Below, in pieces: positions 43,936-57,606 of a stretch of DNA of 64,000 nt; position 1 is the stretch's first letter; each line of letters starts with the position of its first letter. The stretch is taken from positions 3,680,001 to 3,744,000 of the forward strand of contig NZ_JAVIZX010000001.1 of assembly GCF_031453675.1 (NCBI RefSeq). The letters are read 5' to 3'. The notes beneath the pieces are model-generated. The model was not told the DNA's origin and did not search any database. It was given only the letters and a program-made list of their open reading frames with translations. The translations under genes and the position numbers were made by a program. The stretch comes from Paracidovorax wautersii. Lineage in GTDB: Bacteria > Pseudomonadota > Gammaproteobacteria > Burkholderiales > Burkholderiaceae_C.

Positions 43936-44769
43936 ATGACCCAACAACTGCAGACCCTGATCGACAACGCCTGGGACAACCGCACCAGCCTCTCGCCCGC
44001 CTCCGCTCCCAAGGAAGTGGTGGACGCCGTCGAGCATGTGATCGCCGAACTGGATGGCGGCAGCCTGCGCGTGGCGACCCGCGAGGGCGTGGGCCAGTGG
44101 ACGGTGCACCAGTGGATCAAGAAGGCCGTGCTGCTGTCGTTCCGTCTGAAGGACAACGTGCTGATGCAATCCGGCGACCTGTCGTTCTTCGACAAGGTGC
44201 CCACCAAGTTCGGCGGCCTGTCGGAAGACGCCATCCGCGCCACGGGCGTGCGCGTGGTGCCCCCGGCCGTGGCCCGCCGCGGCAGCTTCATCGCCAAGAA
44301 CGCCATCCTCATGCCCAGCTACGTGAACATCGGCGCCTACGTGGACGAAGGCACCATGGTCGACACCTGGGCCACCGTGGGTTCCTGCGCGCAAGTGGGC
44401 AAGAACGTGCACCTTTCCGGCGGCGTGGGCCTGGGCGGCGTGCTGGAGCCGCTGCAAGCCAACCCCACCATCATCGAAGACAACTGCTTCATCGGCGCGC
44501 GCTCCGAAGTGGTCGAAGGCGTGATCGTCGAAGAGAACTCCGTGCTGGGCATGGGCGTGTACATCGGCCAGAGCACCCCCATCTTCAACCGCGACACTGG
44601 CGAGATCAGCTATGGCCGCGTGCCTTCGGGCTCCGTGGTCATCAGCGGCAGCCTGCCCAAGAAGACCAAGACCGGGCAGGACTACGCGACCTACGCCGCC
44701 GTCATCGTCAAGACCGTGGACGCGCAGACGCGCTCCAAGACCAGCCTGAACGACCTGCTGCGCGACTGA
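43936..44769 (+). CDS. dapD: 2,3,4,5-tetrahydropyridine-2,6-dicarboxylate N-succinyltransferase
   Basis: The 277-residue left-handed beta-helix acyltransferase adds succinyl to tetrahydrodipicolinate from succinyl-CoA. Hallmarks are [41 protein letters not shown] and the hexapeptide-repeat core followed by [15 protein letters not shown]. Length is typical. It lies directly after dapC. A hairpin follows the stop without a clear U-tract, so readthrough into pilU is plausible. Confidence 0.96.
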   Translation: MTQQLQTLIDNAWDNRTSLSPASAPKEVVDAVEHVIAELDGGSLRVATREGVGQWTVHQWIKKAVLLSFRLKDNVLMQSGDLSFFDKVPTKFGGLSEDAIRATGVRVVPPAVARRGSFIAKNAILMPSYVNIGAYVDEGTMVDTWATVGSCAQVGKNVHLSGGVGLGGVLEPLQANPTIIEDNCFIGARSEVVEGVIVEENSVLGMGVYIGQSTPIFNRDTGEISYGRVPSGSVVISGSLPKKTKTGQDYATYAAVIVKTVDAQTRSKTSLNDLLRD

Positions 44770-44843
44770 CGGCTGCCAGGGCCCGCCGGCCTGGTCGGCG
44801 GCCCTGCGCCCTGCATCTCAGCGACCTGCACACAGACAGATAG

Positions 44844-48163
<3,320 letters not shown>

Positions 48164-48361
48164 GCACGGCGATGTCCCTCCATCCCGTCCGTTGGGCGCC
48201 CCTGCCGCGCGACGAGTGGTGCCGGCTGCTCGCCATGGCGTAGCCGCAGGCCTGCCACCCGCGCTCTCCGGGCCGACGCGCCCCGCGTGCCGCCCGTGCA
48301 CGCCTCCTTTTGAAATCGAGGCACCTTGCTGAAGAACGAGGTGCCCGCTCTCGGTATTGCC

Positions 48362-50422
48362 ATGATCACTCTCAGAAACGTCACCTTGCGCCGCAGCGCC
48401 AAGGTTTTGCTCGACAACGTCAGCGCCACCATCAATCCCGGCGAGAAGGTCGGCCTGGTCGGCCGCAACGGCGCGGGCAAGTCCACGCTGTTCGCCCTGC
48501 TCAACCGCACGCTGCACGAAGACGGCGGCGACTTCTTCATTCCTGCCCAGTGGCGCATGGCCCAGGTGGCGCAGAACATGCCCGAAACGTCGGAGACCGC
48601 CACCGAATTCGTGCTGGCCGGCGACACGCGGCTGACCGAGCTGCGTGCCCAGCTCGCCGCGGCCGAGGCGGCCGACGACGGCATGGCCATCGCCCACGCC
48701 TACACCGACCTGGCCGATGCCGGCGACTATGACGCCACCGCGCGCGCGCAGGCGTTGATCCTCGGCCTGGGCTTCAAGGTGGGCGAGCTGGACAGCCCGG
48801 TGGACAGCTTCTCGGGCGGCTGGCGCATGCGCCTGCAGCTCGCCCGCGCACTGATGTGCCCCAGCGATCTGCTGCTGCTGGACGAGCCGACCAACCACTT
48901 GGACCTGGACGCGCTCGTCTGGCTCGAAGCCTGGCTCAAGACTTATGCCGGCACCATGATCGTCATCAGCCACGACCGCGAGTTCCTGGACGCGGTCACC
49001 GGCGTCACGCTGCACATCGAGAACGCCAAGCTGGTCCGCTACGGCGGCAACTACAGCAAGTTCGAGGAAATGCGCGCGCTGCAGATGGAGCAACAGCAGG
49101 CCGCCTTCGCCAGGCAGCAGGACAAGATCGCCCACCTGCAGAAGTTCATCGACCGCTTCAAGGCCAAGGCCAGCAAGGCCAAGCAGGCGCAGAGCCGGGT
49201 CAAGGCGCTGGAGCGCATGGAGAAGGTGGCGCCGCTGCTGGCCGAGGCCGAATTCACGTTCGAGTTCAAGGAGCCGGGCCACATCCCCAACCCGATGATG
49301 TCGATCGACAACGCCTCGTTCGGCTATGTGGCCGAAGACGAGGCCGCGCCGCCCAAGATCATCCTCACCGGCGTCAGCAAGTCGGTGATGGCCGGCCAGC
49401 GCATCGGCATCCTGGGCGCCAACGGCCAGGGCAAGTCCACCTTCGTGAAGACCGTTGCGCACGACATGAAGCCGCTGGCGGGCCAGATCATCGAAGGCAA
49501 AGGCCTGCGCATCGGCTACTTCGCCCAGCAGGAGCTGGACGTGCTGCGCCCGCAGGATACGCCGCTGGAGCACATGATCCGCCTCGCCAGGGAAATAGGC
49601 GCCGACGCCAAGCAGCCCTCGCGTGAGCAGGACCTGCGCAGCTACCTGGGCACCTTCAACTTCACCGGCGACATGGTCAAGCAGGCCGTGGGCACCATGA
49701 GCGGCGGCGAAAAGGCGCGGCTGGTGCTGGCCATGATGGTCTGGCAGCGCCCCAACCTGCTGCTGCTGGACGAACCCACCAACCACCTGGACCTCGCCAC
49801 GCGCGAGGCCCTGGCCATGGCGCTCAACGAGTTCGAAGGCACGCTGATGCTGGTCAGCCACGACCGGGCGCTGCTGCGCTCGGTGTGCGACGAGTTCTGG
49901 CTGGTCGGCCGCGGCGTGGTCGGCCCGTTCGACGGCGACCTGGACGATTACCAGCGCTACCTGCTGGACGAAGCCAAACGCCTGCGTGAAGAGGCCAAGG
50001 CGGCAGACGCGCAGGCCCTGCTGGCTCAGCAGCAGGCGGCCGCCGTCCCCACGGCCAAGCCGGCACCGTCGTCACCTGCGCCCGCCCCTGTGGCGCGGCC
50101 TGCCACGCCCAGCCCGGCCGTCGAATCCCAGCGCGACGCCCGCGAGCAGCGCAAGCAGGATGCGCAAGCCCGCCAGCAGCTGGCCGAGAAAAGCCGTCCT
50201 CTGAAGCGCGAGCTGGAGAAGATCGACCAGCGGCTGGCGGCGCTCGGCCAGGAAAAGGCCGCGCTGGAAGACCGCCTGACCCAGGCCCTGCCGCCCCCGG
50301 AGATCGCGGAGGCCGGCCGGCGCCTGAAAGCGTGCAACGATGAAATCGACCAGCTGGAAGAAAAGTGGCTGGATGTATCCGGCTCGCTGGAGGAGCTCAA
50401 CTCGGCCGCCGCTGGAGGGTGA
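48362..50422 (+). CDS. yheS: ABC-F family ATP-binding protein
   Basis: The 686-residue protein has two ABC ATPase domains (about 1-240 and 305-525) and no membrane segments. Walker A motifs are GRNGAGKST and GANGQGKST, signatures FSGGWRMRLQLARAL and MSGGEKARLVLAMM, and Walker B LLLLDEPTNHLDL twice. A charged linker (about 250-290, KASKAKQAQSRVKALERM) and a C-terminal coiled coil fit the YheS/Uup branch of ABC-F proteins, which bind the ribosome. The region after the second domain carries an Ala/Pro spacer. A leading ATG at 48326 is possible but unlikely. Confidence 0.93.
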   Translation: MITLRNVTLRRSAKVLLDNVSATINPGEKVGLVGRNGAGKSTLFALLNRTLHEDGGDFFIPAQWRMAQVAQNMPETSETATEFVLAGDTRLTELRAQLAAAEAADDGMAIAHAYTDLADAGDYDATARAQALILGLGFKVGELDSPVDSFSGGWRMRLQLARALMCPSDLLLLDEPTNHLDLDALVWLEAWLKTYAGTMIVISHDREFLDAVTGVTLHIENAKLVRYGGNYSKFEEMRALQMEQQQAAFARQQDKIAHLQKFIDRFKAKASKAKQAQSRVKALERMEKVAPLLAEAEFTFEFKEPGHIPNPMMSIDNASFGYVAEDEAAPPKIILTGVSKSVMAGQRIGILGANGQGKSTFVKTVAHDMKPLAGQIIEGKGLRIGYFAQQELDVLRPQDTPLEHMIRLAREIGADAKQPSREQDLRSYLGTFNFTGDMVKQAVGTMSGGEKARLVLAMMVWQRPNLLLLDEPTNHLDLATREALAMALNEFEGTLMLVSHDRALLRSVCDEFWLVGRGVVGPFDGDLDDYQRYLLDEAKRLREEAKAADAQALLAQQQAAAVPTAKPAPSSPAPAPVARPATPSPAVESQRDAREQRKQDAQARQQLAEKSRPLKRELEKIDQRLAALGQEKAALEDRLTQALPPPEIAEAGRRLKACNDEIDQLEEKWLDVSGSLEELNSAAAGG

Positions 50423-50428
50423 AGAACA

Positions 50429-50500
50429 CTTGAGGTCTTTTTGACCTCAAGCGCTTATTCAGCAAGGGCAAACAGCTCCTCTTTCGATAGCATACAAAGG
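50429..50500 (-). repeat. Dispersed palindromic element, copy 10 (after yheS)
   Basis: It begins with a perfect 9-bp stem, CTTGAGGTC/GACCTCAAG around five T (50429-50451), then AAGCGCTTATTCAGCAAGGGC and AGCTC. On the minus strand this is GAGCTGTTTGCCCTTGCTGA then ATAAGCGCTTGAGG. It lies 6 bp after the yheS stop and may also terminate transcription. Confidence 0.8.
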
Positions 50501-50590
50501 GTGCGCCCAAAGGAGTGCATTTTCTTGCATGGATCTGTCAACGCAGCCCCGCCAAGGTGCGTTGTGGATACATCCAAGGAGTTTTTCGCC

Positions 50591-50665
50591 ATGAACACTA
50601 CCGCAATCCTGTCCGCCTGGCCCGAAGACGAACGCGACCGCAAGCGCGCACCGGCCCGCCTGTGA
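50591..50665 (+). CDS. Very small open reading frame (24 codons)
   Basis: MNTTAILSAWPEDERDRKRAPARL follows a good ribosome-binding site (AAGGAG eight bases before the ATG). The product has a short hydrophobic start and a basic/acidic tail. It lies between the yheS repeat and a terminator. It could be a leader peptide or small protein, or chance. No family is recognised. Confidence 0.35.
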   Translation: MNTTAILSAWPEDERDRKRAPARL

Positions 50666-50748
50666 ACGGCTGGCGCACCAAGATGGAGCATTTCACTGCA
50701 AACAAGTTCCATCCCGCGCCACCGCTCCGGTGATTCACGACCTCCATG

Positions 50749-50774
50749 AAAAAACCCCGCATCGCGGGGTTTTT
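50749..50774. terminator. Bidirectional terminator downstream of phaB
   Basis: ACCCCGC and GCGGGGT pair around ATC, with A6 on the left and T5 on the right. It is located 55 bp after the phaB stop (reading leftward) and after the 24-codon frame (reading rightward). Confidence 0.88.
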
Positions 50775-50827
50775 GTCCTTCTTGGCCCCACCAGGGCCCG
50801 ACCCCGGAAACCCGGGGCACCGGCGCG

Positions 50828-51565
50828 TCAGCCCATGTGCAGGCCGCCGTTGACCGAGAAATCGGCGCCGGTGGCATAGCCGCCCTCTTCCGAGGCCAGC
50901 CAGGCGATGATGGACGCGATCTCGCTGGGTTCACCCAGGCGCTTCACCGGCACGGTGGCGACGATCTTTTCCAGCACGTCGGGGCGGATGGCCTTGACCA
51001 TGTCGGTGCCGATGTAGCCCGGGCTCACGGTATTCACCGTCACGCCCTTGGTGGCCAGTTCCTGCGCCAGCGCCATCGAGAAGCCGTGCATGCCGGCTTT
51101 GGCCGCGGAGTAGTTGGTCTGGCCGGCCTGGCCCTTCTCGCCGTTCACGCTGCTGATGTTGATGATGCGGCCCCAGCCCTTTTCCACCATGTCGCCCACG
51201 ACCTGCTTGGTCACGTTGAACATGGAGTTGAGGTTGGTCTCGATCACCGCGTCCCAGTCCTCGCGGGACATCTTCAGGAACATGCGGTCCCGCGTGATGC
51301 CGGCGTTGTTCACCAGCACGTCGATGCTGCCGTGCTCGGCCTTCGAGGCCGTGAACGCGGCCACGGTGGAATCCCAGTCACCCACGTTGCCTACGGAGGC
51401 ATGGAAGGTATAGCCCAGGGCCTTCTGCTCGGCCAGCCACTTGGCATGGTCGCGCGTGGGGCCGCAGCCCGCGATCACCTTGAACCCGTCCTTGTGCAGA
51501 CGCTGACAGATGGCCGTTCCGATGCCGCCCATCCCCCCGGTCACGTACGCCACTTTCTGACCCAT
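50828..51565 (-). CDS. phaB: Acetoacetyl-CoA reductase
   Basis: The 245-residue SDR reduces acetoacetyl-CoA to (R)-3-hydroxybutyryl-CoA with NADPH. It has [59 protein letters not shown] with the catalytic Ser-Tyr-Lys, and [17 protein letters not shown], near-identical in pattern to Ralstonia PhaB. A hairpin terminator lies between phaA and phaB, so phaB may also have its own promoter in the 200-bp gap. Confidence 0.95.
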   Translation of the reverse strand: MGQKVAYVTGGMGGIGTAICQRLHKDGFKVIAGCGPTRDHAKWLAEQKALGYTFHASVGNVGDWDSTVAAFTASKAEHGSIDVLVNNAGITRDRMFLKMSREDWDAVIETNLNSMFNVTKQVVGDMVEKGWGRIINISSVNGEKGQAGQTNYSAAKAGMHGFSMALAQELATKGVTVNTVSPGYIGTDMVKAIRPDVLEKIVATVPVKRLGEPSEIASIIAWLASEEGGYATGADFSVNGGLHMG

Positions 51566-51732
51566 TGCGTTCTCCTTTTTTGCGTGATGTCGTTATCTCA
51601 CGCGCCACTCTACCCAAGAAACCCCACCGGTCCGCTCAGGAAAACACCGATCGGCACAAATTTCGCGCAACAGGCCATGCCCTGGACGCATGTCTGCTGC
51701 ATGCCTGCGTCATGCAGTGCCCGCCAGACGAA

Positions 51733-51755
51733 AGAAAGCCGCGCAGCGCGCGGCT
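51733..51755 (-). terminator. Intrinsic terminator between phaA and phaB
   Basis: Read leftward, AGCCGCGC/GCGCGGCT forms an 8-bp stem with a 3-nt loop, followed by TTTCTTTC. It lies about 20 bp after the phaA stop and before phaB. It could set a lower level of phaB or separate the operons. Confidence 0.7.
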
Positions 51756-51773
51756 CATGGCGTGGGGCGATGC

Positions 51774-52952
<1,179 letters not shown>

Positions 52953-53098
52953 TGCGATCCTTTCGTTGCGAATCTGTTTGGGACGGGGCGGCCCACCGGT
53001 GGCGGGCCGGGTATGTCTCCCGGCCATTGTCGCTCCGGCGTGTGTCCGTGCGATTGCTTACCGACAAAGGCCGTGCACTCGCCCTCTGCCGGTGTGGC

Positions 53099-54808
53099 TC
53101 ACGCCTTCTGCTGGACGTAGCGGCCGGGCGCCGCCTCGATGGCCTGGTACTTCGCGCCCTTGCCGTAGCCCTTGGGCGCGGCGACCTGTTTGCCGGCGTG
53201 GCTGGCCAGCCAGGCGGACCAGTCGGTCCACCAACTGCCTGCGTGTTCGGTGGCGCCCGCCTGCCACTGCTCCAGCGTGGCGGGCAGCTTGCCGTCGCTG
53301 CGGATCCAGTGGCTGCGCTTCTTCTTGGCCGGCGGATTGATCACGCCGGCGATGTGGCCCGACGCCCCCAACACGAAGCGCTTCTTGCCGGGCAGGAGTT
53401 GCGTGGAGGCATAGGCGGCCCGGATGGGCACGATGTGGTCCTCGCGCGAGCCGTAGATGTAGACCGGCAGATCGACCCGGCCCAGGTCCAGCGATTCGCC
53501 GCACACGGTGAGCCGGTCCGGCTGCACGAGGTTGTTCTCCAGGTAGAAGTTGCGCAGGTACCAGGCGTAGTACGGCCCGGGCAGGTTGGTGGCATCGCTG
53601 TTCCAGTACAGCAGGTCGAACGGCGGCGGCGTCTCGCCCTTGAGGTAGTTGCCCACCACGTAGTTCCAGACCAGGTCGTTGGGCCGCAGGAAGCTGAAGG
53701 TGGATGCCAGGTCCTGCCCCTTCATCAGGCCACCGTGCCCCATCTGCATCTCGCGCAGCCGCACGAAGGCCTCGTCGATGAAGACGTCGAGGATGCCGGT
53801 GTCGGAAAAGTCGATCAGCGTGGTGAGGAAAGTGGCGCTGGCCACCGGCTTCTCGCCGCGCGCGGCCAGCACCGCCAGTGCCGTCGCCAGCATGGTGCCG
53901 CCCACGCAGAAGCCCAGTGCGTTGATCTGCGGGGCACCTGAGATCTGCTGCACCGTGTCGATGGCCTGGAGCACGGCCTTGTCGATGTAGTCGTCCCAGG
54001 TGGCCTGGGCCAGGGACGCATCCGGATTGCGCCAGCTGACCACGAAGGTGCGGTGTCCTTCGCTCACGGCATGGCGGATTAGCGAGTTCTCGGGCTGCAG
54101 GTCGAGGATGTAGTACTTGTTGATGCAGGGCGGCACCATCAGGAAGGGCCGCTCGTACACCTTGGCCGTCAGCGGCTTGTACTCGATGAGCTGGAACAGC
54201 TCGTTCTCGAACACCACGGCGCCCTCGGTCGTGGCCACGTTGCGCCCCACTTCGAACAGGCTCTCGTCCGTCATGGACACATGGCCCTGCCGCAGGTCGT
54301 GCAGCAGGTTGGCCACGCCTTTCGCGATGCTCTCGCCCTGGGTCTCGATGGCCTTCTTCTGCGCCTCGGCGTTGAAGGCCAGGAAGTTGCTGGGCGCCAT
54401 GGCGGCGATCCACTGCTCCACGCCGAAGCGGATGCGGGCGCGGGTCTTGTCGTCGCCCTGCGCCGCATCGGCCAGCCCCATCAGCGTGCGGGCGTTGAGC
54501 AGGTAGGCGGCGGCGGAGAAGGCGGCCATCGGGTTCTGCGTCCAGCCCTCACCCGAGAACCGCCGGTCGCTGACCGCAGGCGGGTTCTGCAGGCCTTCGG
54601 CCCACAAGGCCCGCATCTCCTCCACATACTGCTTCTGCAAAGCGGCGAGCTGCTCGGCGTCGAACTGCACGGGAGCGTGCGGCTGCGTGGCGGCGGACAG
54701 TGCGCCCAGGTCCACCGGCTGCAGCGACTGCAGGGCCTTGGCCCAGCTGTCTCCGAAAATCTGCTGGAATTGCCGGGCGCCCTCGGCCCAGCGTGCGTCA
54801 GAATCCAT
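53099..54808 (-). CDS. phaC: Class I poly(3-hydroxyalkanoate) synthase
   Basis: The 569-residue enzyme polymerises (R)-3-hydroxyacyl-CoA into PHB at the granule surface. The lipase-like box is GFCVGGTM with Cys301 as the nucleophile, and SGHIAGVINPPAKKKRSHW contains the catalytic His. The length fits class I (about 590). The ATG at 54808 has a strong CAAGGAGAC ribosome-binding site. It starts the phaC-phaA-phaB run on the minus strand. A phaZ gene lies 14 kb away. Confidence 0.96.
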   Translation of the reverse strand: MDSDARWAEGARQFQQIFGDSWAKALQSLQPVDLGALSAATQPHAPVQFDAEQLAALQKQYVEEMRALWAEGLQNPPAVSDRRFSGEGWTQNPMAAFSAAAYLLNARTLMGLADAAQGDDKTRARIRFGVEQWIAAMAPSNFLAFNAEAQKKAIETQGESIAKGVANLLHDLRQGHVSMTDESLFEVGRNVATTEGAVVFENELFQLIEYKPLTAKVYERPFLMVPPCINKYYILDLQPENSLIRHAVSEGHRTFVVSWRNPDASLAQATWDDYIDKAVLQAIDTVQQISGAPQINALGFCVGGTMLATALAVLAARGEKPVASATFLTTLIDFSDTGILDVFIDEAFVRLREMQMGHGGLMKGQDLASTFSFLRPNDLVWNYVVGNYLKGETPPPFDLLYWNSDATNLPGPYYAWYLRNFYLENNLVQPDRLTVCGESLDLGRVDLPVYIYGSREDHIVPIRAAYASTQLLPGKKRFVLGASGHIAGVINPPAKKKRSHWIRSDGKLPATLEQWQAGATEHAGSWWTDWSAWLASHAGKQVAAPKGYGKGAKYQAIEAAPGRYVQQKA

Positions 54809-54949
54809 GCTGTCTCCTTGAAGCGGCGTCACTGCGGCCCATTGTTGCCGACGCGCAGCGCCCCTGGCAACGCCGCTTTCCTTTTTTCACGCCGGGCACG
54901 GCGCCCTGTGGGCGCGCACCTGCCGCCCTTGCGCCACCGCACCCCTCCC

Positions 54950-55273
54950 ATGTACCTCGTTCTCATCGCCTGGCTGTATGTGACCCTGATGATGGCCGTG
55001 GCCGAAGCCACGGCGCCCAACGGTACGGTGCTGGGCGCCATCGTCACCTTCGTGCTCTACGGGCTGCTGCCCATGGGCATCGTGGGCTACATCCTCGGCA
55101 CGCCGGGGCGCAAGCGCGCGCGCCGCGCCCGGGAAGAGGCCGAGCGGCAGGCGCATCTGGCGGCGCAGTCCGCCGCGCCGGCGTCAGCCCCGGTCCCCAA
55201 GCCAGATGCAGGCGGCGAAGCGGCCGCTGCCGCCCAGGGCGGCGGTGTCGCGCCGGTGCGAAAAGAACCGTGA
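54950..55273 (+). CDS. Small membrane protein of unknown function
   Basis: The 107-residue protein starts MYLVLIAWLYVTLMMAVAEA and has two TM helices (about 3-19 and 28-49) with the conserved-looking stretch TVLGAIVTFVLYGLLPMGIVGYILGTP between and through them, followed by a charged helix (RKRARRAREEAERQAH) and a low-complexity Ala/Gly/Pro tail. It is common in Burkholderiales as a hypothetical protein. Its last 90 bases overlap the 3' end of convergent pgeF. No function is inferred. Confidence 0.7.
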   Translation: MYLVLIAWLYVTLMMAVAEATAPNGTVLGAIVTFVLYGLLPMGIVGYILGTPGRKRARRAREEAERQAHLAAQSAAPASAPVPKPDAGGEAAAAAQGGGVAPVRKEP

Positions 55274-56077
55274 CGGCTGGCCGACGGTGCACCATGCGGC
55301 ACTGCTGTCGTTGCCGTACACGGCAGTGACGCCCAGGGCACGCAGGCGGTGGCGCGCCAGCCCGGCCAGATCGGCCAGGAACTTGCCCGCGCCCTGCGGC
55401 GCGAAGAAGGCGTCGGCCGCGGGGTCGTGCCCGCAGAAAGCGGCGTGCACCTCGGGGCCGACCTCGAAAGCGTTCGGGCCGATGCAGGGGCCCAGCCAGG
55501 CCATCAGGCCGAGGGTGCCCGCATGCGCGGCGCCTACCGCTTCATTATTGATAGCATGCTGCGCTTGATCCATGGGCGCCAGGGGCTCAAATGACTCCAA
55601 AACCGCCTCCAGCACGCCGCGCCCGCCGGTGCCGGCCAGGCCCCGCCAGCCGGCATGGGCCGCGGCCACGCGCGTCCCCTGCCGGTCGGTGAACAGCACC
55701 GGCAGGCAGTCCGCCACCATGATGGTGCAGGCCACGCCGGGAGCCGTGGCGGTACAGGCATCGGCGGCCGTGCCGTCGGGCATGTCGGATTGCAGCGGCA
55801 CGACGTCGCAGCCGTGCACCTGGCGCAGGAAGACCGGCCGGGCCAGCGCCGTGCCCGGTGCCGCCAGAGCGCGCGCCAGCACGGCACGGTTGGCGGCCAC
55901 GGCCTGTGGATCGTCGTGCACATGGTCGCCCAGGTTCAGCGCGTCGTAGGGGGGCGCGCTGACACCGCCCGCACGCGTGGTGCACAGCGCGTGCACACGG
56001 GCCGGCGCGGGCCAGTCGGGCCGCAGCCAGTCGGCGGGCGCTGCAGCGTATTCCGGCACCGGGTCAGGCCTCGGCAT
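55184..56077 (-). CDS. pgeF: Polyphenol oxidase family / peptidoglycan editing factor PgeF
   Basis: The 297-residue YfiH/laccase-domain protein has the metal-ligand motifs RQVHGCDVV (His), MVADCLPVLFTD (Cys) and VAAAHAGWRGLAGTG (His). E. coli PgeF removes wrongly placed Ser from the peptidoglycan stem. Between GRGVLEAVLESF and GAAHAGTL it has a repeat-derived insertion (EPLAPMDQAQHAINNEA). It uses the ATG at 56077 and overlaps maiA by 14 bp. Its 3' end overlaps the convergent small membrane gene by 90 bp. Confidence 0.9.
   Translation of the reverse strand: MPRPDPVPEYAAAPADWLRPDWPAPARVHALCTTRAGGVSAPPYDALNLGDHVHDDPQAVAANRAVLARALAAPGTALARPVFLRQVHGCDVVPLQSDMPDGTAADACTATAPGVACTIMVADCLPVLFTDRQGTRVAAAHAGWRGLAGTGGRGVLEAVLESFEPLAPMDQAQHAINNEAVGAAHAGTLGLMAWLGPCIGPNAFEVGPEVHAAFCGHDPAADAFFAPQGAGKFLADLAGLARHRLRALGVTAVYGNDSSAAWCTVGQPSRFFSHRRDTAALGGSGRFAACIWLGDRG
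55541..55594 (+). repeat. Dispersed palindromic element, copy 11 (inside pgeF)
   Basis: TTCATTATTGATAGCATGCT, then GCGCTTGATCCATGGGCGCC and AGGGGCTCAAATGA, lies inside pgeF. Read on the gene strand it gives SFEPLAPMDQAQHAINNE, which matches the peptide encoded by copy 6 in waaA (KWPLAPVDQAQGAINK) in 10 of 13 core positions. Confidence 0.9.
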
Positions 56078-56732
56078 CGGGGCAGGCCGACGGATGGGCG
56101 CGCTGGAAAGCCGGCAATGCAGCGGCCGCAGCCCCTGCCGCCATCGTGAGCGGCAGGCCGTCCAGCGGCACCTTGAAGCGCTGGGCATTGAAGATCTGCG
56201 GTACCAGGCAGCAGTCGGCCAGCGTGGGCATGTCGCCCCAGCACAGGCGCGATGGCGCCAGGCCGGCCGCGGCCCGCTCGGCAGCCAGCAGCTGCAGCTG
56301 GCGCTCGAAAGCCTCCAGCCCGCTGCGCGTCCAGTGCTGGTACCACGCGTTCTTGGCGTCTTCGCTCAGCTGCAGGGTCTGCGTGAGGTGCTTGAGCACG
56401 CGCAGGTTGTTGATGGGGTGGATCTCACACGCGACCATCTGCGCCAGTGCGCGCACATGGGCGCGGCCCAGGGCATCGGAGGGCAGCAGTGGCGGCTGGG
56501 GATGGGTCTCGTCCAGGTATTCGATGATGGCCATGGACTGCACCAGCGTCGGTCCACCGTCCAGGTCCAGGGCGGGCAGCAGGGCATCGCCGGCCTTGCA
56601 CGCGAAGGCCGGCTGCCGGTGCTCGGCACGCACCAGGTGCACCGGGATGTAGTCGTAGGCCAGGCCCTTGATCTCCAGCGCGATGCGCACCCGGTACGAG
56701 GCGGACGAACGAAAGTAGTTGAACAGCTTCAT
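56064..56732 (-). CDS. maiA: Maleylacetoacetate/maleylpyruvate isomerase (zeta-class glutathione transferase)
   Basis: The 222-residue protein has MKLFNYFRSSASYRVRIALEIKG, with the zeta-GST SSxSxRVRIAL motif, and the C-terminal-domain signature GDMPTLADCCLVPQIFNAQRF. It isomerises maleylacetoacetate or maleylpyruvate with glutathione. It is divergent from an FAH-family hydrolase, so the two could perform the last steps of tyrosine (homogentisate) or gentisate breakdown. No ring-cleaving dioxygenase is nearby to decide between them. Confidence 0.9.
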   Translation of the reverse strand: MKLFNYFRSSASYRVRIALEIKGLAYDYIPVHLVRAEHRQPAFACKAGDALLPALDLDGGPTLVQSMAIIEYLDETHPQPPLLPSDALGRAHVRALAQMVACEIHPINNLRVLKHLTQTLQLSEDAKNAWYQHWTRSGLEAFERQLQLLAAERAAAGLAPSRLCWGDMPTLADCCLVPQIFNAQRFKVPLDGLPLTMAAGAAAAALPAFQRAHPSACPDAEA

Positions 56733-56862
56733 GGTGGGCCGAGCATAACGGCGCAGGCTGGTGGCACACTGCGGTACGCCGTCCCTGGAACGTGTCGATG
56801 CGAATCCGCACGCGCGCACAGGGGTACCCATACACCGAGATGAAAGCAAGAGAAAGGCAGAC

Positions 56863-57558
56863 ATGAGCTTCGTGATTCCTCCCGCCCCCGTCGCCAGCGT
56901 GCCCGTCGTGGGCAGCACCGACCGCTTCCCCGTGCACCGCATCTACTGCGTGGGCCGCAATTACGAAGAGCACGCCAAGGAAATGGGCTTCACCGGCCGT
57001 GAGCCGCCGTTCTTCTTCATGAAGCCCGCCGACGCCGTCCTGCCCGTCGCCGCCGGCGAAACCGGCCAGATGCCCTACCCCAGCCTCACCGCCAACCTGC
57101 ACCACGAGATCGAACTCGTCGTGGCCATCGGCAAGGGCGGCAAAGACATCAAGGCCGCCGATGCGCTGCAGCACATCTGGGGCTACGCCGTGGGCCTGGA
57201 CATGACCCGCCGCGACCTGCAGAACGACATGAAGAAGCAGGGCCGCCCGTGGTCCATCGGCAAGGGTTTCGACCACAGCGCTCCCATCGGCCCCATCACG
57301 CCCGCAGCCCAGGCCGGCGACGTGGCAAAGGCCGGCATCTGGCTGCAGGTCAACGGCGCCGACCGCCAGCGCAGCACCGTGGCGCAACTCATCTGGAACA
57401 TCGCCGAGACCATCGAGCACCTGTCCGCCGCGTGGGAGCTGCAGCCCGGCGACCTGATCTTCACCGGCACGCCCGAAGGCGTGGCCGCGGTGGTGCGCGG
57501 CGACACGCTGGAAGGCGGCGTGGACGGCCTGGGCACGCTGCGGGTCAGCCTGGTCTGA
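56863..57558 (+). CDS. Fumarylacetoacetate hydrolase family protein, fumarylpyruvate hydrolase-like
   Basis: The 231-residue FAH-fold enzyme has VHRIYCVGRNYEEHAKEMG, PPFFFMKPADAV, HHEIELVVAIGKGG with the metal-binding Glu pair, GYAVGLDMTRRDLQ and IFTGTPEGVAAV. It is short like NagK fumarylpyruvate hydrolases rather than the 420-residue FAH. AAAGG lies a few bases before the ATG. Divergence from maiA suggests a joint role in aromatic acid degradation. Substrate is inferred. Confidence 0.9.
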   Translation: MSFVIPPAPVASVPVVGSTDRFPVHRIYCVGRNYEEHAKEMGFTGREPPFFFMKPADAVLPVAAGETGQMPYPSLTANLHHEIELVVAIGKGGKDIKAADALQHIWGYAVGLDMTRRDLQNDMKKQGRPWSIGKGFDHSAPIGPITPAAQAGDVAKAGIWLQVNGADRQRSTVAQLIWNIAETIEHLSAAWELQPGDLIFTGTPEGVAAVVRGDTLEGGVDGLGTLRVSLV

Positions 57559-57606
57559 CCGCGGCCGGGCCAGGCTCGCTGCCCGCGCGCTGGGCCCGGC
57601 CCATTG

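Noticed and set aside
48171-48243. A 23-codon frame after prmB (MSLHPVRWAPLPRDEW...)
   Set aside because: No ribosome-binding site and no context; most likely chance.
52985-53015. Hairpin CGGCCC..GGGCCG between phaC and phaA as an attenuator
   Set aside because: Symmetry is good but there is no T-run, and a short GC-rich palindrome is expected by chance here.
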